A stretch of DNA of 64,000 bases. Origin: Zea mays (lineage: Eukaryota; Streptophyta; Magnoliopsida; Poales; Poaceae). The position numbers and the translations under genes are program-made. Below are positions 1 through 10,704 of the stretch, in pieces (position 1 is the stretch's first letter; every line of letters begins with the position of its first letter). The DNA is taken from positions 98,963,849 to 99,027,848 of the forward strand of contig NC_050104.1 in assembly GCF_902167145.1 (NCBI RefSeq). The letters run 5' to 3'. The notes under the pieces were generated by a model. That model was not told where the DNA came from. It did not search any database and saw only the letters and a program-made list of their open reading frames with translations.

Positions 1-1
1 A

Positions 2-862
2 GATGGCAACGGCCAAGACAACGACAAGAAGGAGGGCGACAAGGTAGAGGAGTTCCCCGAGGTCCACGACTGTTTCATGATCTACGGTGGGCAAGTGGCA
101 AACGCCTCGGCTCGGCACTGCAAGCAGGAGCGCCGGGAGGTCTGCTCGGCAAAGGTGGCGGCACCAGTCTACCTAGACTGGTCCGACAAGCCCATCACCT
201 TCGACCAAGGCGACCACCCCGACTGCGTGCCGAGCCTAGGAAAGTACCCGCTCATCGTCGACCCCGTCATCGGCAACGCCAGGCTCACCAAGGTCCTCAT
301 GGACGGAGGCAGCAGCCTCAACATCATCTACGCCGAGACCCTCGGGCTCTTGGGGATCGATCTGTCCACGATCCGGGCTAGTGCGGTGCCCTTTCATGGG
401 ATCATCCCCGGGAAGCGCGTCCTGCCCCTTGGACAACTCGATCTACCCGTCTGCTTCGGAACACCCTCCAACTTCCGAAAGGAAACCCTCACGTTCGAGG
501 TGGTCGGGTTCCGAGGGACCTACCACGCGGTGCTGGGGAGACCGTGCTATGCCAAGTTCATGGCCGTCCCCAACTACACGTACCTCAAGCTCAAGATGTC
601 AGGCCCCAACGAGGTCATCACCATCGGATCCACGTACCGACACACGTACGAATGCGATGTAGAGTGCGTGGAGTACGCTGAGGCCCTCGCCGAGTTCGAG
701 GCCCTCATCGCCGACCTGGAGTGCCTCTCCAAGGAGGTGCCTGATGCGAAGCGCCATGCCGGCAACTTCGAACCGGCTGAGACGGTTAAGTCCGTCCCTC
801 TCGACCCCAGCAACGACGCCTGCAAGCAAGTCCGAATCGGCTCCGAGCTCGACCCCAAATAG
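2..862 (+). pseudogene. Element A gag C-terminus and aspartic protease
   Basis: This frame is open from the window edge to a TAG at 860-862. The retroviral-type protease is recognised by MDGGSSLNIIYAETL at about 299-343, the Tat-group version of the Asp-x-Gly active site, followed by a hydrophobic core and a GRPCYAKFMA motif near 535-565. It would cut the polyprotein into its mature parts inside the particle. Upstream residues are the charged tail of gag; the rest of gag lies left of the window. The reading frame continues without a shift into the RT segment after the stop, so the TAG looks like a point mutation within one gag-pol frame. Confidence 0.8.
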
Positions 863-1757
863 GAAGCAGTGCTCGTCGACTTTCTCCGCGCAAACGCTGA
901 AGTTTTTGCGTGGAGTCCCTCGGACATGCCCGACATACCGAGGGATGTCGCCGAGCACTCACTGGATATCCGAGCCGGTGCCCGACCCGTGAAGCAGCCT
1001 CTGCGCCGTTTCGACGAAGAAAAGCGTAGAGCCATAGGCTAGGAGATCCACAAGCTGATGGCTGCAGGGTTCATCAAAGAGGTATTCCATCCCGAATGGT
1101 TAGCTAACCCTGTGCTTGTAAAAAAGAAAGGTGGGAAATGGAGGATGTGCGTAGACTACACTGGTCTAAACAAAGCATGTCCGAAGGTTCCCTACCCTCT
1201 GCCTCGCATCGATCAAATTGTGGACTCCACTGCTGGGTGCGAAACCCTGCATTCCTCGACGCCTATTCAGGTTATCACCAAATCAAGATGAAAGAGTCCG
1301 ACCAGCTCGCGACTTCTTTCATCACACCTTTTGGCATGTACTGTTATACTACTATGCCATTTGGCTTGAGGAATGCAGGTGCAACATACCAAAGGTGCAT
1401 GAACCACGTATTCGGAGAGCACATCGACCGAACAGTCGAGGCTTACGTTGATGACATCGTTGTCAAGACGAGGAAAGCCTCTGACCTCCTCTCCAACCTT
1501 GAAACAGCATTCAAGTGTCTGAGAGCGAAGGGCGTGAAGCTTAATCCCGAGAAGTGTGTCTTTGGAGTCCCCTGAGGCATGCTCCTGGGGTTCATCATCT
1601 CCGAGCGGGGCATCGAGGCCAACCCGGAGAAAATCGCGGCCATCACCAACATGGGGCCTATCAAAGATTTGAAAGGAGTACAAAGGGTCATGGGATGCCT
1701 TGCGGCTCTAAGCCGCTTCATCTCGTGCCTCGGCGAAAAAGGCCTACCCTTGTACCG
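863..1757 (+). pseudogene. Element A reverse transcriptase, first part
   Basis: RT of the Ty3/gypsy type, which would copy element RNA to cDNA. Visible motifs are GGKWRMCVDYTGLNKACPK near 1130-1186, FLDAYSGYHQIK near 1254-1289, the MPFGLRNAGATYQ block, and the catalytic YVDDIVVK near 1444-1467, then LNPEKCVFGV. Lesions are a TAG at 1040-1042, a frameshift near 1245 and a TGA at 1573-1575. The frame stops at 1757 in LPLYR because element B is inserted there; the missing continuation (YRLLRKADRF) is found at 11324 onwards. The catalytic aspartates are intact despite the breaks. Confidence 0.9.
1753..1757. repeat. Target-site duplication of element B, left copy
   Basis: TACCG here is repeated exactly at 11324-11328. 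The pair flanks the complete B element and marks a 5-bp staggered integrase cut inside the RT of element A. Confidence 0.93.
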
Positions 1758-2375
1758 TGTTGGGGACTTGTTCTCAAATGCTATGAATTAAGAACAAGGC
1801 AACATAGAAGATGTTACATAATATTGCCCTTCGTTCGCTGAAGCATTATTTCCCCATGGATTTAATGAACTTCGAACGAAGGCCACGGACAGAATACCAC
1901 GAAGGTCATACCTTCGTGGTCGAACATTCATCAATGAGAAATAAAATATAAAATATTCAACATTATAGGAAAAACAAATTAAATTATTCACATATTTCAT
2001 AATATGAACTTAAATGTCAAAACATAATATTTAGGTACGTTTATACCTTCGCCTTTGACAGAAAATAATTTCAGCGTAATGTGTTAGCGATTACAGGATT
2101 GCGTGAACAGTGCCGGGGTACAGTTCACCTATTTATAGGCACAGGGTGCAGCCTGTGTAAAATTACATTTATGTCCTTTACAATCGACTACAATAATGAC
2201 ACAAAACATCATGGGTCTTTAAGTCAATCTATCTTTAAGTTGGTTCGGCCCTTCGTCTTGAGATCTGTTATTATGCCGAAGCTCTATGGGTAATAGCTTC
2301 AGCGCTTGCTCCTGAGAGGATCTTCCGAAGGTGTTCTCTTTCTTTAGGATCTTCGGCTACGAAGCATACCCCCAA
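1758..2375 (-). repeat. Element B 3' LTR
   Basis: 618-bp LTR with TG...CA ends, nearly identical to 10705-11323. On the minus strand it starts TGTTGGGGGTATGC and contains a TATA box (2129-2138) followed by a hairpin. The right end at 2375 adjoins the 3' non-coding part of the element and the antisense gene's promoter region. Confidence 0.93.
2103..2138 (-). promoter_or_regulatory. LTR promoter: TATA box and downstream hairpin (B 3' LTR)
   Basis: On the minus strand CTATAAATAG (2138-2129) is followed at once by an inverted repeat, arms 2120-2128 and 2103-2111, with one mismatch here. The same arrangement occurs in the other three full LTRs of this family in the window. Confidence 0.6.
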
Positions 2376-2860
2376 CAGTAGCCCCTTCACGGTGCTAGAT
2401 CGTTTTTCGTAACGAGCTTGATCCGTGAAAAAATCTTCTAAGCTTCGGGATGCCAAAGATCTGAAAAACACCTTCCCTGAGCTCGTTGGCGAGAAACGAT
2501 TAAAATTATCATCGCGCGCGCGGTGGCCCCATCTTCAAGCAGTTACGCGTGCCCCAGCGATTCACCTTCTCGGACCCTGTGGCCCACCGTTCAGCGAGTG
2601 CGGGTGACTGTTTGTTCGGTACGGGAGACCTTGACGATTCACCTTCCCACCTGCGGCACTATATAAATAGATGGGTAGGTGCGAAGTTACCACATCATTC
2701 ATTGCTATTGCACTGTTTTGCTGCCAAAATTTTAGTCATAGCCGAAGCTTAATCTTCATGCTCAGACGAAACTTTGCTTTTGATTCTGCTTCGTCACAAG
2801 AGAAAGAGCTTCGGGAAAATCAAAAAGTCAACAACAAAATTTCAAGAAAGTCATAATCAA
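2376..2860 (+). promoter_or_regulatory. Promoter and leader of the antisense gene of element B
   Basis: Non-coding stretch between the LTR and the ATG at 2861. A well-formed TATA box, TATATAAATA, lies at 2660-2669, about 190 bp before the ATG, in the orientation of the antisense gene. The two related antisense genes at 33938 and 40168 have TATA-like runs about 125 bp upstream of their ATGs. The element's polypurine tract would be expected next to 2376 but is not obvious. Confidence 0.55.
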
Positions 2861-5768
2861 ATGGCCAGAGTTCGCTCCACTGCTAGGGTTGATCGTGAGG
2901 GAGATGAGACCGAAGCTACTGAGACTGTTCCGATTTCCGAAGCAATGAGGCGGTCTGGGCTGGTAACATCGGAGGACGTCTCTGCCGCTGAAGCAGAGCA
3001 AGCTGATGTTGAGGAGACCGAGTCTGAAGATGATTATAGCAGCGCGGTGCCGAGCAAACCCAGCCATCTGGATTTCAGAAAATTCACCATCTCCGAAGGT
3101 GACCTACCTAAGATGTTGAAATTGGGCTATTTTAATGAAGAAAAGAAAGAGCTGGTTCGCTTTGGTGGGGAGGAAACTACTCCAAAGCCAGGAAAAGATG
3201 AAGTAGTAGTTTTTAAAAGTTTCTTCAAAGCTGGTTTGAGATTCCCTTTGAATAAGATGATTGCTGATGTGCTGAAGAAGTTTGGGATCTACTTTCATCA
3301 GCTAACTCCTAACGCTATCGTTAGGCTTAGCGTTTACATTTGGGCTCTCCGAAGCCAAGGGGTGGAACCGTTTGCCGAAGGTTTCTGCCGAGTGCACGAG
3401 CTGCATTATCAGACCAAGGCTAGAGGAGATGGGTTACATGAAAACTTCGGCTGCTACAATTTTGCCTACCGCAAGACTACAAAATTTCCAGTGATCAGTT
3501 ACCGAAGCAAGTGGCCAGCTAGCTAGAAATCTAAACGGTTCTACGTCAAAGTTGACGATGATAAGGAGAAGCTGGTTCAGAGTCCGTTAGAGTTGATCTT
3601 TGGAGAGACCAGACACCCGTGCAATATGACACTAGAGGGTCCAACCCAAATTGCGTTGGCTGAATTTAGGGTTATCGCAGAGCACATCGGCACTAGGGAC
3701 TTAGTACATGAATTTTTGGCTTTCAAAGTGTTTCCAACTATGAAAGAGTGGGCCATGCTGAAGCTTGAAGGAAAAAAGAAGGAAGGAGAACTTATCTGGC
3801 TGCCCTACCATTACAAATTCAAGAGACATTTTAAAGTGCCCTGCCAAGAATGGCTAGATACAATCGAAGTAATGTGCAACAAAATACTTGGAAATTATTC
3901 TAAAAAAGAAGACCAATTGATGACTGCGGCCTTCGGCACCCGTCCGAAACGAAGGCTAAACCGAGTGATGGTTGCTATAGGTTTTGAATATCCTGACTAC
4001 AAGCGGCTGGATAAGGGTGCCGAAGGCCAAAAAAGGAAGAGAGTAGCTAGTGCTCTGAATAAGGACGATGAAGATCAACCGAAGAAGAAAAAACAAGAGC
4101 CTGAGGCAAAAACAGTTGCTTTGAAGAAAAGAAAGGCTTCGACTCCGAAGCAAAAATCAATTGATGAAAAAGAAAGGACTTCTGCAACATCCTCTGCTAC
4201 CGAAGTAGAGGAAATCTTAAAGGTAATGACTGAAACTTTGCCTGTCAAACTAAGTCCACTGGGACTACATCTGACGAAGCTTTTTCAGAAGGAAAAGGAG
4301 CCCACAAAAACGAAGGCACCTAGGCCAAAGAGGCAAAGAATCGTTACTGTGACAGAAGTCATTGAAGCAACACCACCAGGAGCCTCAGCTCCGAAGACGC
4401 CGACTATTGAAAGCATGACAGCTACTGAAGCTATACCTTCGGAGGCTGCCGCAGAAGAGGCTAGAGCCGAAGATGCCAAATCCAAAGATATTAATTTAGA
4501 AAGCATGGTTGTTGATATAGACAAAATGCTACTAAACATGGCCACGGAAGAAGCTGTCGTAGCCACCGAAGAGACTACGGCCGCAAACCTCGAGAAGGAA
4601 GAAATGACCAAAGATACTTCGGAAGATGAAGTATTAAACTTTCAAAACTTAGTTGGCCAAAAGCTGAAAAAGAAGAACTAAAAGAATATGCTATATCTTG
4701 CGGGTACCGGCCGGGAGCGCTTCTCTTCGGTGGCATTGATGATGAAAGGTTGGGCTGCGTACGAGATCAGACCGGCGCGAAGGTTATCGGTACTCTATCA
4801 AAGAGTATCGGTTTCCCGAAGCTCGAAACAGATATCAGCCGCTACCGACGACAACACATTGTCGGTAGTTTATTTTATTCCAATTTTAAGGTAAACAACT
4901 TTTGTCTAACTTTTTATTATTTGTAATAACATAAATGTTTTCTAACGAAGGTTATTTGTCCGCAGAGTATGATGTTGAGCAAGGCTTTAAAAATGCAGCA
5001 GGACTTAGAGGATAAAAAGCACGAAGTTATAATTGAGAACTTAGAGAACAAGATAAAGGAGCAATCAGTTGCTATCGAAAAGAAAGACTTCGAGCTTCAA
5101 ACAACCGAAGGCTTATTAGCGGATGCTGAAGCCAAAATAACAGAATTAAATTCGAAGCTTCTTTCTCAATCAGAAAACTTCGAACAAGAAAAGCTGAAGC
5201 TTGATGCAAAACTTGAGGCCGAAGTCCAAAAAAGTTCAGAGCTGAAAGAATCTTTCACAAGCCTTCAGAATAAATGTCTGGAGTTCAACAATCGTTGCGT
5301 TCAACGGCTGAAGCAAGTGTTCTATTTTGTTGGAGCCAGCAGCGAGAAGTTTACTCCTTCGGCTGAAGACCTGCCTGGTGCCTTCGAGCATATTGAAGGT
5401 GAAATTAATGATCTTGACGAAGTTATAGCTGGGCATGGTAACTTCTGTGCCTTGGTAGCTTCTCGGGGCATAGTTGTTGCCTTTCTAAAGTCTGGCTGTG
5501 AACACGGAAAGATTATCAATAGACCCAACTTCATCTTGTCACCAGCAGACTTAGATAACATTCTCAACCTTGCCCGAAGTATTGCGAATAGATTTATAAA
5601 ATTAGTATGGACAAAGGGTGGACGAAGCAAAGCTGGTGACGAAACTCGAAGCCACCTTAAGCCGGTAACAAAATCATACCTTATGCTTACCTTTTTCTTT
5701 GAATTTTGAATTTAGCTTACAATACTTACATACAGGATGACAAAGCCGAAGCTGAAGCTACGGAGTAA
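2861..5768 (+). pseudogene. Antisense accessory gene of element B (spliced; gypsy-type-transposon domain plus coiled coil)
   Basis: Read opposite to pol. Starting at ATG 2861, an acidic N-terminus leads to a conserved block (KDEVVVFKSFFKAGLRFP, LTPNAIVRLSVYIWALRSQG, HELHYQTKA) that resembles the plant family 'putative gypsy type transposon' (Pfam PF04195, from memory). A Lys/Glu/Ala-rich linker with basic nuclear-signal-like runs (KRKR, PKKKKQ) follows, then after about 4966 a long heptad-like coiled coil. Two likely introns: 4891-4965 (GTAAAC...CCGCAG) and 5665-5735 (GTAACA...TACAG). Exon 2 is 699 nt, a whole number of codons, and exon 3 ends at TAA 5766-5768. Breaks: TAG at 3524-3526 and a frameshift near 4660. 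The role is unknown; related copies at 33938 and 40168 hold the same relative place. Confidence 0.72.
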
Positions 5769-6190
5769 AAAGACGAAGCTCCATGAATGCTGACGAAGCT
5801 CGAGTAGTCTATAAAAATAGCTCAAAAACCTTATGTGATAACTTGTATAAAGTATGATGTAATTAAATTTCACTTCGTGGACTTTATCCATACCTTGTAA
5901 TATAGTTTTACCTTTCCGTCAATGTATAAAGTGCTTTGGTGTGGACGAAATTAATTCTTTTGAGTCGAAGGCGAAAAACACCTTCCCTTCTTTGCGTACA
6001 CAGCGAAGCATAAAATTGCCTCTTTTCCCTTTTTTCCGAAGCCTTCTCTTTTAAAGCCGAAGCAAGTGTGTATGTTATGATGATGATGATCCTATGTATG
6101 TCTAAGTGAATGTTTATGAATGCAAATGTATGATGTCATGTATCTTGCAAATGAATGTTCAAAGACACATACGAAACCACAACCAAAACT
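5769..6190. other. Non-coding spacer after the antisense gene
   Basis: AT-rich stretch with dispersed CGAAGC words typical of this element family. It probably holds the 3' untranslated region of the antisense gene. No ORF or conserved motif was seen. Confidence 0.5.
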
Positions 6191-6510
6191 CTTATTCCCT
6201 TAGGAATAACAAATCTTTGTCGTTTATTTTTCGGCTTCACCGCTTATTTTTCGGTGTATCAGCGCTGACTTTTCGCTGTAAGTTCTGCATTCCCTTAGGA
6301 ACGTCTTTTGAACTTCTTCGCCTTTTACTTTTGGCGGTATCGCGTTGACTTTTCGCGCTTCGCCTTATACTTTGGCGGAATCAGCGTTGACTTTTCGCTG
6401 TAAGCTCTGCATTCCCTTAGGAACAACTTTTGAGCAGAAAACTTACGCTGCGCTCCCTTAGGAATGGCTTTTTGTAGCTTCGTCGTGCTCTGCATCCCCT
6501 TAGGGACGTC
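6191..6510. repeat. Tandem-repeat tract of element B
   Basis: Imperfect repeats built around the palindromic core CCCTTAGG(A/G)A, seen near 6196, 6292, 6413, 6455 and 6496, mixed with alternating TTTTCGCTG/CGGTATC-like segments such as GTTGACTTTTCGC. Unit lengths vary (about 40-120 bp). The tract lies between the 3' end of pol and the antisense gene, where Grande elements are known to carry tandem arrays. Confidence 0.7.
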
Positions 6511-6715
6511 TTTCGAGCTTCTCCCTGTTTTTCCCTTTTTCTTTGCACTCGATGGTGCATGCTCAGTTTTTAAATTTACATCTTCGGGGGATATTGCTCT
6601 TGTAGAGCTGATATAAGAAAAAGAGAAATTACATGCTATGGCCCCATTAAAAACCTTTCTCCCCCTTTGGAAAGGAAAAGGGTGCCATAGGAAAGAATAA
6701 AAAAGATTACATCAA

Positions 6716-7631
6716 TCTACACATAATACCACCGAAGCTCATCCGCATTCCAAGATCTAGGAATGTCGTTGCTGTCCATATCCTTCAACCTATAGGAACT
6801 GGGTCTTGACGAAGATATTACCAAAAAAGGTCCTTCCTACTTCAACTGTAGCTTGCCTACAGTATCTGGGTTGGCAACTCTCCGAAGTACCAAGTGTCCT
6901 GGCTTAATATTTTTTAACCGAACTTTTCTGTCACACCATTTTATTGTTTTGGCTTGATATTTATTGATATTCTCCACAGCCTAAAGCCTGATCCCTTCTA
7001 TAGCATCTTTTGCCACAGAATAATTAGCTTCGTCCTCCACCGAAGCCAATGTTCTTATTGATCCCGCTTTAGCTTCTTCTGGGGTTATTGCTTCGTCACC
7101 AAACAACAATTTGAATGGTGTAAAGCCTGTTGACCTTGACATTGTTGTATTGTGACTCCACACCACTTTGATTAATTCGTCTGGCCACTTCCCTCTGGGC
7201 TGGTTGAAGATTAACTTCATTATTCCTGTCATTATAATGCCATTAGCTCTTTCGACAAGTCCATTTGACTCCGGATGCCGAAACGATGCAAAATGGATCT
7301 TCATGCCAATTTGTTCACAAAACTCTTTGAAAGCTTCGGCATCAAACTGTGTTCCGTTGTCCACAGTGATAGCCTTCGGCACTCCGAAGCGACACATAAT
7401 ATTTTGCCAGAAAAACTTTTGAACAGTGACCGAAGTTATTGTGGCTAAGGGCTTCGCCTCAATCCACTTAGAAAAATATACTACTACCACCACAACATAT
7501 CTTAAATTCCCTTGTGCTGGTGGAAGTGGGCCTAGCAAATCAAGGCCCCACCTTTGCAATGGCCAAGTGGGCTGTATTAATTGAGTTAGAGACGAAGGTT
7601 GTTTCTGATCTCTTGCACATTTTGACAACCT
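6716..7631 (-). pseudogene. Element B integrase core and C-terminus
   Basis: Catalytic domain that would insert cDNA into the chromosome. The D,D-35-E triad is visible: GLDLLGPLP, then TVDNGTQFD, then ESNGLVERANG. The FTPFKLLFGDEAITPEE block follows. An in-frame TAG at 6981-6983 interrupts it, but recognisable C-terminal sequence (NIKPGHLVLRRV, then a Trp/Tyr-rich end with YRLKDM and ADELRWYYV) continues in frame to about 6716 with one more stop. The zinc-binding N-terminus is in the preceding segment, separated by a frameshift near 7690. No chromodomain is present, as expected for Tat. Confidence 0.88.
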
Positions 7632-8039
7632 TCACATTTTTGGACTAATTCTGCTGCATCCGAAGTTGCCTTCGGCTAATAAAATCCTTGACGAAAAAAC
7701 TTTACCCAGCAAGGGCCTAGATCCGATGTGAGATCCACACAGCCCTGCATATATTTCTTTCATCAGCTCTATACCTTCAGCTCTGGATAAACATTTGAGT
7801 AATGGAGAACAGACTCCATGCTTGTATAACTCCCCTTCTATTATTACATATGGACGGGCTCTTGCCGCTATTGTCTTTTGATAAGCTTCGTCATCTGAAA
7901 GGAAATTGCCCTGGAGAAAAGACATGATCTCAGTTCTCCAATCTTCGCTATAAACAGAAGATATATTGAGCACTGCTCTTTCAAGAAGGTCGAACGAAGG
8001 TGCTTTTATTGTTTCAAAGAATACTTCCGAAGGTAAAGG
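7632..8039 (-). pseudogene. Element B linker and integrase zinc-finger region
   Basis: Connects the second RNase H with integrase in the same open frame. LYKHGVCSPLLKCLSRAEG and GLCGSHIGSRPLLGKVF are the conserved run-up to the integrase HHCC zinc finger. The frame then shifts near 7690, so the two cysteines are read in another frame and the finger is broken. Confidence 0.75.
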
Positions 8040-8432
8040 CAGCCCCTGTGCTGCTGACTTGGCTAGCAGATCAGCGTGCTCATTTTCCCCTCGTGGAATA
8101 TTCTTGACAGAAAACCCTTCGAAGGAAGCTTCAAGCCTTCGAACTGTATCCAAATATTTCTCAAGCTTCGGATCTCTTGCTTTGCAACTTTTGTCAACAT
8201 GACCAGAAATAACTTGGGAATCAGTTTTGAGAACCGCCCTTCTTATCCCCATTGCCTTCAACTTTCGAAGCCCCAAAAGCAAAGCTTTGTATTCAGCAAT
8301 ATTATTTGTGCAGCTGAAATCAAGTTTCACTACATAACATGTTCTGACTTTGGAAGGTGCAATTAAAACGGCAGCTGCACCTGCCCCGAAGGTTCCCCAG
8401 GAGCCATCGCAGAATACTGTCCAAGCTTCGGC
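8040..8432 (-). pseudogene. Element B second (archaeal-type) RNase H
   Basis: AWTVFCDGSWGTFGAGAA opens the domain with the first catalytic Asp; NNIAEYKALLLGLRKLKAMG supplies the Glu, LKTDSQVISG the second Asp, and GENEHADLLAKSA the final Asp. This extra RNase H after the degenerate first one defines the Tat lineage. It would remove RNA from RNA:DNA hybrids during reverse transcription. The domain itself is uninterrupted and all four acidic residues are present. Confidence 0.85.
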
Positions 8433-8870
8433 ATCTTTACTTGCTTCTTCCTCCTGAGCCCGTGGCGTCCAGTCAGCGATGAAGTCTGCTGGCGCCTGGG
8501 ACTGAATCGAAGATCTATGCACATAATCAATGCTGAACTCGTTGAGTTCCGCAGCCCACTTTCCAATCCTTCCAGTAGTTTCTCTGTTTCTCATAATATC
8601 CTTCAAAGGCTGTGATGAAGGAACAATTATATGGTATGCTTGAAAATAATGTCGAAGCTTCCTGGAGGCCATTAGGACAGCATACAGCACCTTCTCCAAT
8701 TCTGTATAGTTTTTCTTTGATAAACTGAGAACTTCGGAGACAAAGTATACTGGAGCCTGCTTTTTCAATTGTCCTTCAAGCTTCTCCTGGACAAGCACCA
8801 CACTTACTGCAGAGTGCGAAGCTGCCACATACAGCAGCAGAGGAGCCCCTGGCGCTGGTGGAGTTAGGGT
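8433..8870 (-). pseudogene. Element B first, degenerate RNase H (connection domain)
   Basis: Position and blocks match the gypsy RNase H (LLLYVAASHSAVSVVLVQE, PVYFVSEVLS, KVLYAVLMASRKLRHYFQ, SQAPADFIADW). The usual catalytic YxDAS has become YVAAS, and the later TDH motif is lost. In Tat elements this domain is known to be catalytically dead and kept as a spacer, with the downstream RNase H taking over. The frame is open here. Confidence 0.8.
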
Positions 8871-9979
8871 TGTTAAATCTATCAGATACTGCTTCAGCTC
8901 TTCGATGGCTTTTTGTTGAGCTGATCCCCATTGAAAAACTTCGGCTGACTTTAGCACTTCAAAGAATGGTAGATTTCTCTCTGCTGATCTGGATATAAAT
9001 CGATTCAAAGATGCCAGTCTTCCTGTTAGCCGCTGAGCCCCTTTCTTTGTACTTGGCGGCTCCATCCGAAGGATAGCTTCGATTTTATTTGGATTAGCTT
9101 TGATCCCTTTTGTTGAAACCAAACAACCAAGGAATTTCCCCTTCTTTACTCCGAAGACACATTTTTCTGGATTCAGCTTCAGACCAGCTTGCCTAAAATT
9201 AGCGAATGTCTCCTGCAGATCAGCAATGTGATTTTCTTGCTTCATGCTTTTTACGATGATATCATCAACATATGTTAGCACGTTTCTGCCTATCTGAGAA
9301 TGAAGGACCTTTGCTGTCATTCTGCTGAAGCTTCCTCCAGCGTTCTTGAGCCCCTCAGGCATCCGAAGATAACAATATGTACCACTGGGGTTATGAAGCT
9401 GGTTTTTGGCTCATCTTCTTTCTTCATCTAGATTTGATGGTAGCCTGAATAACAATCTAGTAGACTCATGAGCTCTGACGAAGCTGCTGCGTCTACTAGA
9501 GAATCTATTCTTGGTAATGGAAATTCATCCTTCGGACAAGCCTTATTAAGATCAGTAAAGTCAATGCACATTCTCCATTTACCATTGGCCTTCTTCACCA
9601 TGACAGTGTTGGCTAACCATTCTAGGTACTTTACTTCTCTAATGACGCCAGCACTAAGAAGTCTTATCACTTTGTTCCGAGCACCTTCGGCTTTGTCATC
9701 AGACATCTTCCGAAGTCTCTGCTTTCTGGGTCTGAAGGATGGATCAACATTGAGCGAGTGCTCAATGACATCCCTGTTCACACCACAGAGATCATTGGCC
9801 GACCATGCGAAGACATCTTTATTGTTGAACAGAAACCTTGTCAAGGTTTTCTCCTGCTCCTGAGACAATTGGGACCCCAGCAACACCTTCTGCTCTGCTA
9901 TATCTTCACATAAAAGCATGGGCTTCGGCTGATCAGCCGAAGCAGCCTTCTCCCTTCTGTACTTGTATTGCTCACAAGC
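8871..9979 (-). pseudogene. Element B reverse transcriptase
   Basis: Contains NGKWRMCIDFTDLNKACPK and LDCYSGYHQI in the upstream piece and NAGGSFSRM, LTYVDDIIVKSM (catalytic YVDD near 9255-9275), LNPEKCVFGVKKGKFLG and the thumb region downstream. The pieces are separated by a TAG at 9428-9430 right after GYHQI and a frameshift between 9363 and 9427. The second B-family element at the right edge carries the uninterrupted version of the first half, which shows the TAG is a secondary lesion. Confidence 0.88.
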
Positions 9980-10660
9980 TTCAACTTCATCTATATTATG
10001 GATTGCTTTTGAATCTGTCCAGTTTCCTTCGGCCTTTCTAGCAGCTTCTTGACTTCCATGAATAGCAATAGGCCCTTGATCCGAAGGTATCTTCATGCAA
10101 AGATATGCTGGGTGAAGAATTGCTTCAAAAGCATTGAGTGTCCCACGACCAATGATTGCATTGTAAGGGTATTCCATGTCAACAATATCAAACACAACTT
10201 GTTCAGTCCTTGTATTGTTGATAAATCTGAAGGTCACTGGCATCGTGATCTTGCCGAGTGCTACAATCTGCCTTCCTCCAAAGCCACAAAGGGGATGTGT
10301 AGCATCATGGATCTTATCTTCGGGCTCTTGCATCTATCTGAAGGCCTTAGCAAATATGATATCCGCTGCACTGCCTATGTCAACCAGAACATTGTGGACC
10401 AAAAATCCTTTGATGACACAAGAAATAACCATAGCATCATTGTGAGGGTAATCCTTGAGCTGAAGGTCCTCTTGAGAGAAGGCAATTGGGATGTGGGACC
10501 ATCTTGACTTGAAGGGTCCTTGCACCCTGACATGTTGTACCCTTCTCTATGCCTCCTTCTTCTGCTTCTTGTTAGCTGGCTTTGAACATGAACCGCCTGT
10601 TATCGGGAGTACCAGCTTCGGAGTCGAAGCAACTCCAGCTTGGTTGTTGAACGAAGCCAT
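9980..10660 (-). pseudogene. Element B N-terminus and aspartic protease (no gag upstream)
   Basis: The start at ATG 10660-10658 is chosen because the frame matches the intact homologue at 62884 and lies about 30 bp after the primer site. About 75 residues precede the protease block KDYPHNDAMVISCVIKGFL. The active site reads VDIGSAADI here, against VDTGSAADI in the right-edge copy, so the Thr of D-T-G is changed. GGRQIVALGKI and YNAIIGRGTLNAFEAIL follow. Two in-frame stops break it, one before the protease and one after IFAKAFR at 10334-10336. Gag is absent in this copy and in its sister. Confidence 0.8.
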
Positions 10661-10687
10661 CAGCTCAAAAAAGTGGAAGTGAGTTCA

Positions 10688-10704
10688 CCGGAGGTGGGCG
10701 CCAA
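10688..10704 (-). other. Element B primer-binding site
   Basis: Immediately inside the 5' LTR the minus strand reads TTGGCGCCCACCTCCGG. TGGCGCC is the start of a tRNA-complementary primer site (Lys- or Arg-type tRNA 3' end; the exact tRNA is not determined). The same sequence follows the LTR at 62840. It fixes the element's orientation. Confidence 0.75.
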
